DNA of 43,449 nt from a virus, in IMG/VR virus record IMGVR_UViG_3300045747_000395, positions 1 through 43,449 of that record; one strand, given 5' to 3'. The translations under genes and the position numbers were made by a program. Each line of letters opens with the position of its first letter. Positions within the stretch are counted from its first letter, which is position 1. This document shows, piece after piece, positions 29,046-36,974 of the stretch. The notes under the pieces were generated by a model. That model was not told the origin of the DNA and did not search any database. It saw only the letters and a list, made by a program, of their open reading frames with translations.

Positions 29046-31237
29046 TGGCAACTAAAACCGCCTATGACAATTTTACAGAAGCATCTGATGTAGCACTAAC
29101 TGCGCATACGTCAGACAGTTCTGATACATGGTCAGTGTATGGAAGTGCTTCAGTATCTATAAATGCCGCAGGGGATTTTGCATATTGCACAAACGGTGCA
29201 GGTGTATACACTTATTATTCGTCATATATTCCAGCAAGTGCAGATTACGATGTAGTCGCTACCATATTCCTTGCTGCTGGCGATTTGTCAATGGCAGTAG
29301 CAGGTAGAATAAATACAACAAACGGTGCTTGCTATTCAGTAGGAACATCTTACGGAGTTTGGATACTTAATGGCAACGGAGTAAATATTGGCTCCTACAC
29401 CGGAGATTCTCCAACAACAGCCCGTGTTGTAACCCTCAGGATGGTTGGGGATCAAATATCGGTATTAATTGATGGTGTATTAAGAATTGGCCCGATTACT
29501 AACTCTGCAATATCTGCAATAGGTAGACCTGGGATTGGTGTTGGTTATTCTGATGTGGGTACTACCACCTCTATTGATAATTGGGAGGTTTGGGAAGCAT
29601 CTGCGAATACTGGTTCTTTCTTCGGCGGTGCATTTTTTAGCGGGGCGTTTTTTGTACCGGCATCGGGCGGATCTACTGGCAATCAAAGCACTCCCCTCGC
29701 CGGTATTACCGCAACAGCCGCCGGTACTGTCTCCGTACAGGGTTCGCAATTAAATACACTTGAAAAACTAACCTCGTCTGCAGCCGGTACTGTCTCTGGT
29801 GGTGTCAGTAGCATCACCGGCAATCAGTCCGTAACCTTTGCCAATATCACGCCTATCCAAACCGGAAACATTACTGTAACCGGTTCCACCACCGCCACTC
29901 TCGCCAAACTGACCGCAACACAAAACGGCCAAACTACAGCAACCGGATCTTCAAGTAAAACCCTTACTGCTCTTGTTCAATCAGCTGCCGGTACCGTCAG
30001 GATCACCGGCACACAATCCGCAGTTTTCGACGCTCTTTCGCAAACCGCAGCCGGGACAATATCATCGATCATTGCCGGCACCTCGTCGCAGACGTTAGCG
30101 CCCTTGTCTGGAGCGCAAGCCGGTGGCGTAGCGGTAACCGGGCAATCCGCCAAAACCCTTGATAAACTTTCCAGTAGTGCAGCGGGAGGGGTTCGGGTCA
30201 CAGGTACGCAAAACCTGACACTGGCCGGCATAACCGTTTCCGAAACCGGCACGGTACTGGTTTCCGGTTCTGCTTCCGTCACGTTTGCAGGACTCACGCA
30301 ATCAGCCGCGGGCTCTATCGGTAATGCGCCGGCAACGGGCAACCAAAGTATAACCCTGGCAGGTATTACAACAGCATCAAGCGGCACGGTCAGCGTCACC
30401 GGCGCACAGAATCAAACCCTGGCAGGATTGACAAGTAGCGCAACGGGGGCGGTTCTTGCCGCTGGTTCTTCCTCAATCACCCTGGCCGCCTTGTCTCAAT
30501 CTGCAATCGCTTACGTCGGTGCAGCGCCGGCAATTGGCAATCAGTCAACTACTCTGGCGGGCATGGCCGGCAGCGGGACCGGCGCAGTGCTGGCGGCAGG
30601 AACTTCCGCGGTTACCCTGGCGGGACTCACCGGTAGTGCAGCCGGTACCGTAACGATCAGCGGAACTCAGGCCGCAACCCTGGCAGTGCTGTCAGGAGCA
30701 GGACAGGGCAGTGTTGCAATTCAGGGCAATGCAACGGCAGTGATGGGGATGCTGGTGCAGATAGCCGTCGGTCGGGATGGTTCGACACTAACCGTTGACG
30801 ACATTTGGAATACCGTAATCGTTGGCACCTACACCGCCGGAGATATCCTGCGGGCCATGTCCGCCGCTCTGGCCGGCAAGGTTAGTGGGGCCGGAACCGA
30901 TACCGTGACCTTCCGCACTGTTTCCGACACCCGTGATGCAATTATTGCCACAGGCGATCAGAATGGAAACAGATCCACAGTGCTGCTGGATGTCATATCA
31001 CCGTCAGCATCCGGCCTGTCGGTATCCTCCCCTGATGATATCTGGAATGCGACGATTGACGGCACCTTTACCGCCCGTGATCTATTGAAACTGTTTGCCG
31101 CGGCCCTGGCCGGAAAGGTCAGCGGCGCAGCATCCGAAACCATCGTCTTCCGCGACATGGCCAATACCAGGGATGCAATTACCGCCACCGTGGATGTCAG
31201 TGGCAACCGCACCGCCCTGACCTATGACGTACAATAG
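29045..31237 (+). CDS. Large repetitive surface protein: lectin-like N terminus, 16 short repeats, duplicated C-terminal domain
   Basis: 730 residues. Residues 1-190 resemble a concanavalin/LamG-like sandwich (TWSVYGSASVSI, then RVVTLRMVGDQISVLIDGVL). From about 212 to 560 there are 16 repeats of mostly 21 residues with pattern G-x-x-x-x-T-L-A-x-L-x-x-S-A-A-G-T-V-x-V, some 23-26 long. The end has two copies of a DDIWN-x-x-I-x-G-T-[YF]-T-A unit followed by LAGKVSGA (about 595-650 and 660-715). Lying between portal and capsid genes, it is likely a capsid fibre or decoration protein. The overlap with the next frame is 14 bases. Confidence 0.55.
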   Translation: MATKTAYDNFTEASDVALTAHTSDSSDTWSVYGSASVSINAAGDFAYCTNGAGVYTYYSSYIPASADYDVVATIFLAAGDLSMAVAGRINTTNGACYSVGTSYGVWILNGNGVNIGSYTGDSPTTARVVTLRMVGDQISVLIDGVLRIGPITNSAISAIGRPGIGVGYSDVGTTTSIDNWEVWEASANTGSFFGGAFFSGAFFVPASGGSTGNQSTPLAGITATAAGTVSVQGSQLNTLEKLTSSAAGTVSGGVSSITGNQSVTFANITPIQTGNITVTGSTTATLAKLTATQNGQTTATGSSSKTLTALVQSAAGTVRITGTQSAVFDALSQTAAGTISSIIAGTSSQTLAPLSGAQAGGVAVTGQSAKTLDKLSSSAAGGVRVTGTQNLTLAGITVSETGTVLVSGSASVTFAGLTQSAAGSIGNAPATGNQSITLAGITTASSGTVSVTGAQNQTLAGLTSSATGAVLAAGSSSITLAALSQSAIAYVGAAPAIGNQSTTLAGMAGSGTGAVLAAGTSAVTLAGLTGSAAGTVTISGTQAATLAVLSGAGQGSVAIQGNATAVMGMLVQIAVGRDGSTLTVDDIWNTVIVGTYTAGDILRAMSAALAGKVSGAGTDTVTFRTVSDTRDAIIATGDQNGNRSTVLLDVISPSASGLSVSSPDDIWNATIDGTFTARDLLKLFAAALAGKVSGAASETIVFRDMANTRDAITATVDVSGNRTALTYDVQ

Positions 31238-31436
31238 TTCAAAATACTTCGTAGCCACCTACTTCCCACGCTACTTCCAGACGGAAGCGCAAACCCAGCC
31301 CGCGGCTCTGCAGGAGCCCACCCGCACGCGCAGCGGCCGCGGCTTCAAATCTCTCTCCGAAACATTCCCGGTTATTTCTGACAACTACTTTAGTGAAGAG
31401 GAAGAACTAATGCTGATGCTGGCGCTTCTGGCCTAG
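31224..31436 (+). CDS. Small protein at the end of the decoration cassette, unknown
   Basis: 70 residues starting inside the end of the preceding gene. The product has an aromatic N terminus (SKYFVATYFPRYFQTE), an Arg/Ser middle and an acidic, Leu/Met-rich C terminus (FSEEEELMLMLALL). Overlap and position support it weakly; no family is recognised. Confidence 0.4.
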   Translation: MTYNSSKYFVATYFPRYFQTEAQTQPAALQEPTRTRSGRGFKSLSETFPVISDNYFSEEEELMLMLALLA

Positions 31437-31446
31437 TGTCAACCTG

Positions 31447-31519
31447 AAAAACACCTCTTCCATCCTCAAAAACCCGTAAATACCCCCTAAAAACCCGCAA
31501 ATATCAAAACCGCAAAAAA
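31447..31519 (+). promoter_or_regulatory. Phased A-tract element upstream of the capsid gene
   Basis: A-tracts of three to six start at 31447, 31468, 31478, 31489, 31499, 31506 and 31514; the steps 21, 10, 11 and 10 match helical phasing before it breaks down. Tracts are separated by C-rich bases as in the element at 24789-24872. It fills the 120-base gap before the protease-capsid gene. Confidence 0.5.
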
Positions 31520-31556
31520 CCGCCTTTATCCTGTGGCCTACCAAGGAGGTCACAGC

Positions 31557-33560
31557 ATGCCGCCCAATGAAGAACTATCTTATCGCGCACTGTCAATACC
31601 GGTCACCCCCACCGGCGCACCCGCTTCACTCGATCTGCCCAGTCGCTCCGTCGAAGCAATCGGCGCAACCGAAGCCCCGGTCATGGAACGCGATTATGAC
31701 ACCTGGGAGTTGTACCCCACCGTCCTGCTCATGTCCGGCTGCCAGATTCCCCCTTCCGGTCAACTCCCCCTGCTGGACACCCATAGCCGCTATGAGACCG
31801 CCAGCGTCATCGGCAGTTATCGAGGCTGCCGCATCGAAGGCGACCAACTGCTGGGCCGCGCCTATTTCTCCAGTGCACCCGAAGCCGAAAGCCCCTGGAT
31901 CAAAACCAAAGAAGGTCATCTCACCGATTATAGCGTCGCCCGCAAGGATCTGGAAGCCGTCATCATCCCCGCCAATCAATCCGGCATTGTGGATGGCCGC
32001 AGTTTTCAAGGCCCCGCCCGCATCGTCACCAAATGGATACCCCGAGAAATGAGCGTCTGCCCTATTGGCGCAGATGAAAACGCAAAAGCTAGGTCGGCCA
32101 CGCCGCCCGAAAAACAGCAAAAGGAGAATAATATGGACAAGGCATTAAGAATATTTCTGGAAAGTCGTGGCCTTCCAACCGGAGCCACAGAAGAAGAGGC
32201 GCTTCGCTTTGCGGAAACCCTCACCGTCAGGGGCGAAACTCTGCCCGCTACCCCCAACCTGGACACGGTCCGCGCCGATGCCGCCCGTGCCGAGAACACC
32301 CGCATGACCGAAATCGATGCCATGTGCGTCCGCTTCGAAGTACCAGCCGACAAGAAAGCCACCCTGATCAAACCGGAAGTAACTGTTGATGCTGCTCGCA
32401 AGGCCATCATGGATCTGGTGATCGAGCGTTCCGCCACCAACCAGCCCGGCTTCCGCACCGCCACTCAGACTGATCAGGCCCGCAGCATCGAGATGGGCGT
32501 GGATGAGCGTGACAAGTTCCGCTCTGCCGCCACTGATTCGATCATCATCCGTACCGGCAAGACTCCTGAAAAAGCCGCTCCCGGCGCACAGGATCTGGTC
32601 GGTTACAGCCTGCGCGAACTGGCCCGCGAAGCCCTGCGCATGAGCGGGCAATCCCAGCATGGCGATCCTCTCAGCATGGTTGGCCGTGCCCTTACCACCA
32701 GCGACTTCCCGTTGATCCTGGCCAACATCGCCAATAAGAGTCTGTTTTCCGGCTACGAAGCATCCGCCGAAACATGGCAGCAGTGGTGTGGTGTCGGTTC
32801 GGTTTCGGACTTCAAAACCAATACCGTTGTTCGCGCCGGTGAAACCTCCGATCTGGATCAGATCCGCGAAGACGACGAATACAAATACGGTTCCCGGACT
32901 GAAGCACAGGAGCAGTTCGCCATCGCTACCTACGGCAAGCTGTTCGCCATCAGCCGCCAGGCGATCATCAACGACGATCTGGGCGCACTGACCGATATTC
33001 CGGCAGCCCACGGCGAAGCCGCCGGTCGCAAGATTGGCGATCTGGCCTATGCCGTTCTAACCGCCAACGCCGCCATGGGCGACGGTACTGCTCTGTTCCA
33101 CGCCAACCATGGCAACCTGGGCACTTCCGGCGTTATCGGAGCCACAACCTTTGCCGAGGCCTTCCGCCTGATGCTGTTGCAGAAGGATATCGGCGGCAAG
33201 CGTCGCCTCAATATCAAACCGCAGTTCCTGCTCATTCCGCCGTCTCTGTCCTACGCTGCCGAGACCTTCATTAAAACCGCCCTGATCGGTACACAGGCTG
33301 CGCCAAACCAACCGAACATCTATGCCGGTACGGTCAACATTATATCGGAAGCCCGTCTGTATGATGACTCCGCCACCTCCTGGTATCTGGCCGGACAGAA
33401 GGGCAAAACCGTCAACCTGTATTTCCTCAACGGAAACCAGGCCCCCTACATGGAGACCAAGCAGGGCTGGGATGTTGACGGTGTGGAATACAAGGTCCGC
33501 ATCGATGCCGGTGCCAAGGCCATCGACTGGAAGAGCCTGCTGAAGAACGCAGGAGCGTAG
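31557..33560 (+). CDS. Prohead protease fused to major capsid protein
   Basis: 667 residues from the ATG at 31557, which has AAGGAGGT six bases upstream; a GTG at 31533 lacks a site. Residues 1-190 are a herpesvirus-assemblin-like prohead protease with His76 in P-L-L-D-T-H and Ser126 in L-T-D-Y-S-V as candidate catalytic residues. A charged helical scaffold-like stretch follows (about 193-290), then an HK97-fold capsid domain (EQFAIATYGKLFAISRQAI, LFHANHGNLGTSG, ending DAGAKAIDWKSLL). Such protease-capsid fusions are a known type in Mu-like and other phages. An internal start at 32133 may make the capsid part alone. Confidence 0.85.
   Translation: MPPNEELSYRALSIPVTPTGAPASLDLPSRSVEAIGATEAPVMERDYDTWELYPTVLLMSGCQIPPSGQLPLLDTHSRYETASVIGSYRGCRIEGDQLLGRAYFSSAPEAESPWIKTKEGHLTDYSVARKDLEAVIIPANQSGIVDGRSFQGPARIVTKWIPREMSVCPIGADENAKARSATPPEKQQKENNMDKALRIFLESRGLPTGATEEEALRFAETLTVRGETLPATPNLDTVRADAARAENTRMTEIDAMCVRFEVPADKKATLIKPEVTVDAARKAIMDLVIERSATNQPGFRTATQTDQARSIEMGVDERDKFRSAATDSIIIRTGKTPEKAAPGAQDLVGYSLRELAREALRMSGQSQHGDPLSMVGRALTTSDFPLILANIANKSLFSGYEASAETWQQWCGVGSVSDFKTNTVVRAGETSDLDQIREDDEYKYGSRTEAQEQFAIATYGKLFAISRQAIINDDLGALTDIPAAHGEAAGRKIGDLAYAVLTANAAMGDGTALFHANHGNLGTSGVIGATTFAEAFRLMLLQKDIGGKRRLNIKPQFLLIPPSLSYAAETFIKTALIGTQAAPNQPNIYAGTVNIISEARLYDDSATSWYLAGQKGKTVNLYFLNGNQAPYMETKQGWDVDGVEYKVRIDAGAKAIDWKSLLKNAGA
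32121..32135 (+). promoter_or_regulatory. Internal ribosome site and in-frame start for the scaffold-capsid part
   Basis: AAGGAG (32121-32126), six bases, then ATG (32133-32135) in frame with the fusion gene. Translation here would give a 475-residue scaffold plus capsid protein without the protease, as in nested protease/scaffold genes of lambda and Mu. The codons before it (K-Q-Q-K-E-N-N) look like a linker. Confidence 0.6.
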
Positions 33561-33572
33561 TAGGTCAATTTT

Positions 33573-33613
33573 GGATGTTGGATTATGAATTTTGAATTTG
33601 TAATCCAACATCC
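33573..33613 (+). repeat. Long perfect hairpin between capsid and decoration genes
   Basis: GGATGTTGGATT (33573-33584) pairs perfectly with AATCCAACATCC (33602-33613) around a 17-base AT-rich loop; AATTTT before it and AAAATT after it extend the symmetry. There is no T-run. It may moderate expression or protect the capsid message 3' end. Confidence 0.65.
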
Positions 33614-33652
33614 GCCATTCAAAATTCAACATTTATAAAAGGAGACTCAACG

Positions 33653-33976
33653 ATGAAAAACTATATTCAGGAAGGCGAAAGAATCGACTTTACCGCAGGC
33701 GCTACAACAGCCTCAGGCGCCGGTGTCAAAATCGGTGTGCGTTTTGGGATTGCCTGTAGCGACGTTGCCAACGGTGCTGTAGGTGTAGCAGCCATGGCAG
33801 GCGTTTTTAACGTCCCAAAACTGTCCACTGACGTTGTTGCCCAGGGCGTCCTGCTCTTCTGGGATGATACCAACAAGCGCCTGACCACAACCTCCGCCGG
33901 TAACACTCAGGCCGGATATGCTCAGAATGCTGCCGGCAACGGCGCCACAACCGTAGATATCATGATTAACCGCTGA
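33653..33976 (+). CDS. DUF2190-type capsid decoration/stabilising protein
   Basis: 107 residues with AAAAGGAG upstream. MKNYIQEGERIDFTAGA, then GVKIGVRFGIACSDVANG and a VEGVFNVPK-like strand, matches the DUF2190 family found just after capsid genes; members form small beta-barrels on the capsid. It is coupled to the next gene by TGATG. Confidence 0.8.
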   Translation: MKNYIQEGERIDFTAGATTASGAGVKIGVRFGIACSDVANGAVGVAAMAGVFNVPKLSTDVVAQGVLLFWDDTNKRLTTTSAGNTQAGYAQNAAGNGATTVDIMINR

Positions 33977-34272
33977 TGCAGTTCAGCTCTTCCGATCTAT
34001 CGGCTTTTATGGCCGCTTTCGGTGTCCCGGCGGTACTTTCTCCGCCGGGACATGTCGGAAGACCGGTCATGGTTATTTTTGATCTCAACAGCATGGATCA
34101 GATGGGTTGCCTGACCGATAAGCCGCAGATCACTATCCGAGAGACTGACCTGGCCTCGATAGATCATACCACCGCGATTATTACCGTTGTCGGAAAATAT
34201 CCGCCGGCGCGCATGACCAAATCAACCCCTGACGGGACCGGATTTACAAAGTTTCTCTTAACAAGACAATAA
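33976..34272 (+). CDS. Head-tail joining protein, gpFII-like (tentative)
   Basis: 98 residues. F-G-V-P-A-V-L-S-P-P, then P-V-M-V-I-F-D, a TDKPQITIRETDL strand and IITVVGKYPPARM give the small beta-barrel pattern of head-closure proteins. The place between capsid decoration and tail terminator genes is that of lambda FII. Sequence support for the family is moderate. Confidence 0.6.
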   Translation: MQFSSSDLSAFMAAFGVPAVLSPPGHVGRPVMVIFDLNSMDQMGCLTDKPQITIRETDLASIDHTTAIITVVGKYPPARMTKSTPDGTGFTKFLLTRQ

Positions 34273-34282
34273 CGGAAACGCC

Positions 34283-34726
34283 ATGGCCTTCACCACCCGC
34301 AAAAACATTCTCGATGATCTGGTCTACCGCCTGGGCATGGTCCGTCCGGCCAACGGCTATCAGACCACCATCAAAACCGTCACCCGCCAGCGCGACATCG
34401 GGGCCGAACCGTACGCACCAAGTGAACTGCCAGCCTTCAACGTCCGCGACCAGAAGGCCGATGTAACCCATGTCATCAGTCAGGATGAGCACAAACTGCC
34501 GGTCACTATAGAGATGCACACCACCTCGCAGATCACCACTGCCGAGGCTGAGAACCTGCTGGCCGATGTGGCCCGCTGCATCGATCTCAACGACATCTGG
34601 AACGGCTATGCTGACGGCACCAACATCGAATCACATGAAATCGACATCACACAGACCGGCGACATCATCCAGGCCGGCACTGTTGACATACTGATCAACT
34701 ACACCACCGCCAAGGGGGCCATATGA
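34283..34726 (+). CDS. Tail terminator protein, gpU-like
   Basis: 147 residues. An N-terminal helix TTRKNILDDLVYRLGMV, a mid strand ADVTHVISQDEHKLPVTIEM, then a helix (AEAENLLADVARCI) and a C-terminal strand (IQAGTVDILINYTTA) fit tail-terminator proteins that cap the tail tube and join it to the head. Its position before the tube gene agrees. The stop overlaps the next start. Confidence 0.65.
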   Translation: MAFTTRKNILDDLVYRLGMVRPANGYQTTIKTVTRQRDIGAEPYAPSELPAFNVRDQKADVTHVISQDEHKLPVTIEMHTTSQITTAEAENLLADVARCIDLNDIWNGYADGTNIESHEIDITQTGDIIQAGTVDILINYTTAKGAI

Positions 34727-34935
34727 AAATCACCTTCACCCAGCACCGTGAAATCGTCAACGGTCGGATCGTCAAGCCGGGCGACACGCTTGAATCTCCG
34801 AAAGACGCCACCGACGAACAATTGCAGGCCTATGTCGATAATGAAGTTGCAACGGTTGCAGATAGCAAAACTCCCGTGATGGCAGCGCCTGCTGTGGCGG
34901 GTAGTTCGTCTACGGAATTAAAAGGCAATTCCTGA
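34723..34935 (+). CDS. Small protein between tail terminator and tube, unknown
   Basis: 70 residues, coupled by ATGA. The first 45 residues (KITFTQHREIVNGRIVKPGD, then D-A-T-D-E-Q-L-Q-A-Y-V) look like a small beta/alpha domain of the kind often encoded between head and tail genes. The Ala/Ser-rich end falls in a degenerate duplicated sequence, so the C terminus may have been remodelled. Confidence 0.55.
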   Translation: MKITFTQHREIVNGRIVKPGDTLESPKDATDEQLQAYVDNEVATVADSKTPVMAAPAVAGSSSTELKGNS

Positions 34936-34993
34936 CTCACTGACCGCCCGCAGATAGTTCGTTTACGAAATAAAAAGATATTTCTAACTCACT
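34903..34993 (+). repeat. Degenerate tandem duplication, 53-base period
   Basis: AGTTCGTCTACGGAAT from 34903 and AGTTCGTTTACGAAAT from 34956 begin two similar copies of about 38 bases, both ending near CTCACT. The first is the coding end of the preceding gene; the second is noncoding. It marks an old local duplication at the 3' end of that gene. Confidence 0.6.
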
Positions 34994-35008
34994 AAAAGGA
35001 GATTCCCG

Positions 35009-36085
35009 ATGGCCTCTAGACAGTATATGGCTTTCAGCCGCCAAACCGTTCGCAACGCCCTGAACGGCTCGCCCGTGTATCGCTTCTACAGGATCAAGGG
35101 CAAGCTCGAACCGGACCCTGATTTCAAAGAAGATGCCGTACGTGAATGGGCCGGACAGGATACCGGCCAGGGTGACGCCACCCATGACCGCACCTCCACC
35201 GCCTGGAAGTTCGGATGGGAATCACGGGTCTGGCCGTCGATAGAACTGGCCGAACTGCTTGAATTCCTGTTCGGATCCAAAACCGCCCCGACGGTGGTCG
35301 ATACGTCCGCCAATAAGGTCATGTATAAAACGGTCACCGAGATGTACGACAGTGCCGCACCGCTGGCTGATAACGCCCTGGCCCTGCTGCCGCACACGGA
35401 CAAGGCCGGAGTCACCACCTGTCAACGTTTCCTGGGTGGCCGCATCAAAAGTGGAGAACTTTCCTTCAAGGGTGGAGAGGACGTCATTCTCAAGCTCGAC
35501 TTCATCGGCGGTCCCTGGATCAGTGCTCCGGAACAGACCGAAGTAGCCGGCATGTCGTTCACTGCCGTCCGTCGCTTCAAGTCCGGCAACCTGACCTGCT
35601 TCCTGGGTACCGGCGCCACCTTGACCGGCACCGCTCCGGATTACACCGACATTGCTCCCGGCACTATGCCGCAATTCCGTCCGGACGATATGACCATCAA
35701 GTTCGAATCGAACATCGATGACAAATACAAAATGAACGGCGAAGACGGCCCCAGCGTCACTGAACGCAACGGAGCCTGGAAGATTACCTCCGAATTCACC
35801 ATCGACTTCAGCGACCCGGCCTCCGGCTGGTCCTCGTATGACGCCTGGGTCGCCAGTTTCGCCGGCATCCAGTACGCGCCGCTGATGCTCAGGCTGGATA
35901 GCGGGGAGTTGGCCGGTTCCACTACTCAGACCCGCCAGCTGTTGACCTACTGCCCCAAAATGAAAATCGGCAACGACGCCGTCGACCGCAAGAATGACGG
36001 CAGCAAGACCAAGGTCAAGTTCAAACTGGAAAGTCTGGTTGATCTGGCTGTTGGCGTCGCTGCTGTTGCCAAGCTAGTTTATTAA
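35009..36085 (+). CDS. Major tail tube protein
   Basis: 358 residues with AAAAGGAG upstream. SRQTVRNALNGSPVYRFYRI, WESRVWPSIELAELLEFLFG, then an Ig-like middle (GGRIKSGELSFKGGEDVI) and end (KSKTKVKFKLESLVDLAVG-like strand) fit phage tail tube proteins of siphoviruses, some of which carry an extra Ig-like domain. It lies before the tail-assembly chaperone and tape measure and is followed by a terminator, as expected for a highly expressed tube gene. Confidence 0.75.
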   Translation: MASRQYMAFSRQTVRNALNGSPVYRFYRIKGKLEPDPDFKEDAVREWAGQDTGQGDATHDRTSTAWKFGWESRVWPSIELAELLEFLFGSKTAPTVVDTSANKVMYKTVTEMYDSAAPLADNALALLPHTDKAGVTTCQRFLGGRIKSGELSFKGGEDVILKLDFIGGPWISAPEQTEVAGMSFTAVRRFKSGNLTCFLGTGATLTGTAPDYTDIAPGTMPQFRPDDMTIKFESNIDDKYKMNGEDGPSVTERNGAWKITSEFTIDFSDPASGWSSYDAWVASFAGIQYAPLMLRLDSGELAGSTTQTRQLLTYCPKMKIGNDAVDRKNDGSKTKVKFKLESLVDLAVGVAAVAKLVY

Positions 36086-36100
36086 TCCATCACACCAAAC

Positions 36101-36130
36101 CTCCGAGATTTTGAATACCTCGGAGTTTTT
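36101..36130 (+). terminator. Rho-independent terminator after the tube gene
   Basis: CTCCGAG (36101-36107) pairs with CTCGGAG (36119-36125) around an 11-base loop, followed by TTTTT. It lies 16 bases after the tube stop and would lower expression of the chaperone and tape measure relative to the tube. Confidence 0.75.
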
Positions 36131-36151
36131 ACCCTAATTTCAGGAGCCCCT

Positions 36152-36562
36152 GTGAAAGTCAACAACCGCAATCATATATACCGTTACGTCCCCAACTACC
36201 TGGACAACCGCCGTCTGCCAATTGAGCGGATTTCCGAACAGATCGTCGTTCGTCTGCGGGTGATCGGCGCGCCGGATGAAGATGCCTATCAGACTGAGGC
36301 ACTCAACAACGCCCGTATGTATGCTCCCGACAAGGCGCAGGAACTTAACACTGCCCGCATGCACAAGCTATTTACAGAAAAGTTTGACGGTGTTGAAGGT
36401 CTGGAGATTGAAGGGCTGGAAGGCCGGGAAATGGACTTTACCACCTTCTATGCCGAAGCCCCGCCTGAACTGGTCAACGAGGTTCTGCGGGTGCTCCGTT
36501 CGGGTGAAGCCTTATCGGCGGGTGAACAAAAAAACTTCTTGCCGGGGTCAGATGGTCCCTGA
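36152..36562 (+). CDS. Tail assembly chaperone, short form (gpG-like)
   Basis: 136 residues starting at GTG 36152 with AGGAG five bases upstream. The product is helical and charged (LNNARMYAPDKAQELNTARM, then LVNEVLRVLRSGEALSAGEQ). It lies between the tube and tape measure genes, where long-tailed phages encode gpG, and carries a -1 slippery site near its end (36529-36535). It should coat the tape measure protein during tail assembly. Confidence 0.75.
   Translation: MKVNNRNHIYRYVPNYLDNRRLPIERISEQIVVRLRVIGAPDEDAYQTEALNNARMYAPDKAQELNTARMHKLFTEKFDGVEGLEIEGLEGREMDFTTFYAEAPPELVNEVLRVLRSGEALSAGEQKNFLPGSDGP
36529..36535 (+). promoter_or_regulatory. Programmed -1 frameshift site, AAAAAAC
   Basis: In the frame of the chaperone gene the bases read A-AAA-AAC, a canonical X-XXY-YYZ slippery heptamer, nine codons before the stop. 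A -1 slip enters the frame beginning CTT CTT GCC, open to 36972. A GC-rich stretch follows that may pair. This is the classic G/GT arrangement. Confidence 0.85.
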
Positions 36563-36972
36563 TCTGCTCCGGCCCCAACGGCAGCCCGTTCGAGTGTAAG
36601 GACTGCACCGAAGAGCAACGGGAAGAACAAAACTGCGGCAACCGTCACCAATTGCTGCATGAGATTCTGACCGGCGAAGAGTGGGACCGCGTACCGGTCC
36701 CGTACCACCATTTCTGGCAAAAGAAGATTGATGACCTGAAGTTTTTTGCCTGTCCGATCAATGTTATCACCGGTAGTACCTGGGATCTGCTGCGACAGGT
36801 CAACCTCTGCTGTAACGGCTCCGGAGAGATCATACATCTACCCGAACCGGAACTTTCCATCATGGATCAGTCACCGCGCTTCCTGAAGGCGGTGGAGATC
36901 GTCAAACGGGAACGTAACAGCGAGTGGTTCCGAGAGCAGCAGGACAAGTGGATAAAAGATAAGGCGGGGTAA
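36535..36972 (+). CDS. Tail assembly chaperone, T-like extension made by frameshift
   Basis: The frame is open from just after TGA 36523-36525 to TAA 36970-36972 but has no credible start of its own; a TTG at 36652 has no ribosome site. Joined by the -1 slip, it gives a fusion of about 273 residues. The extension has Cys in C-S-G-P-N-G, E-C-K-D-C and N-C-G, a possible zinc site, then a helical end. The next gene starts two bases later. Confidence 0.8.
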   Translation, partial: LLAGVRWSLICSGPNGSPFECKDCTEEQREEQNCGNRHQLLHEILTGEEWDRVPVPYHHFWQKKIDDLKFFACPINVITGSTWDLLRQVNLCCNGSGEIIHLPEPELSIMDQSPRFLKAVEIVKRERNSEWFREQQDKWIKDKAG

Positions 36973-36974
36973 CC

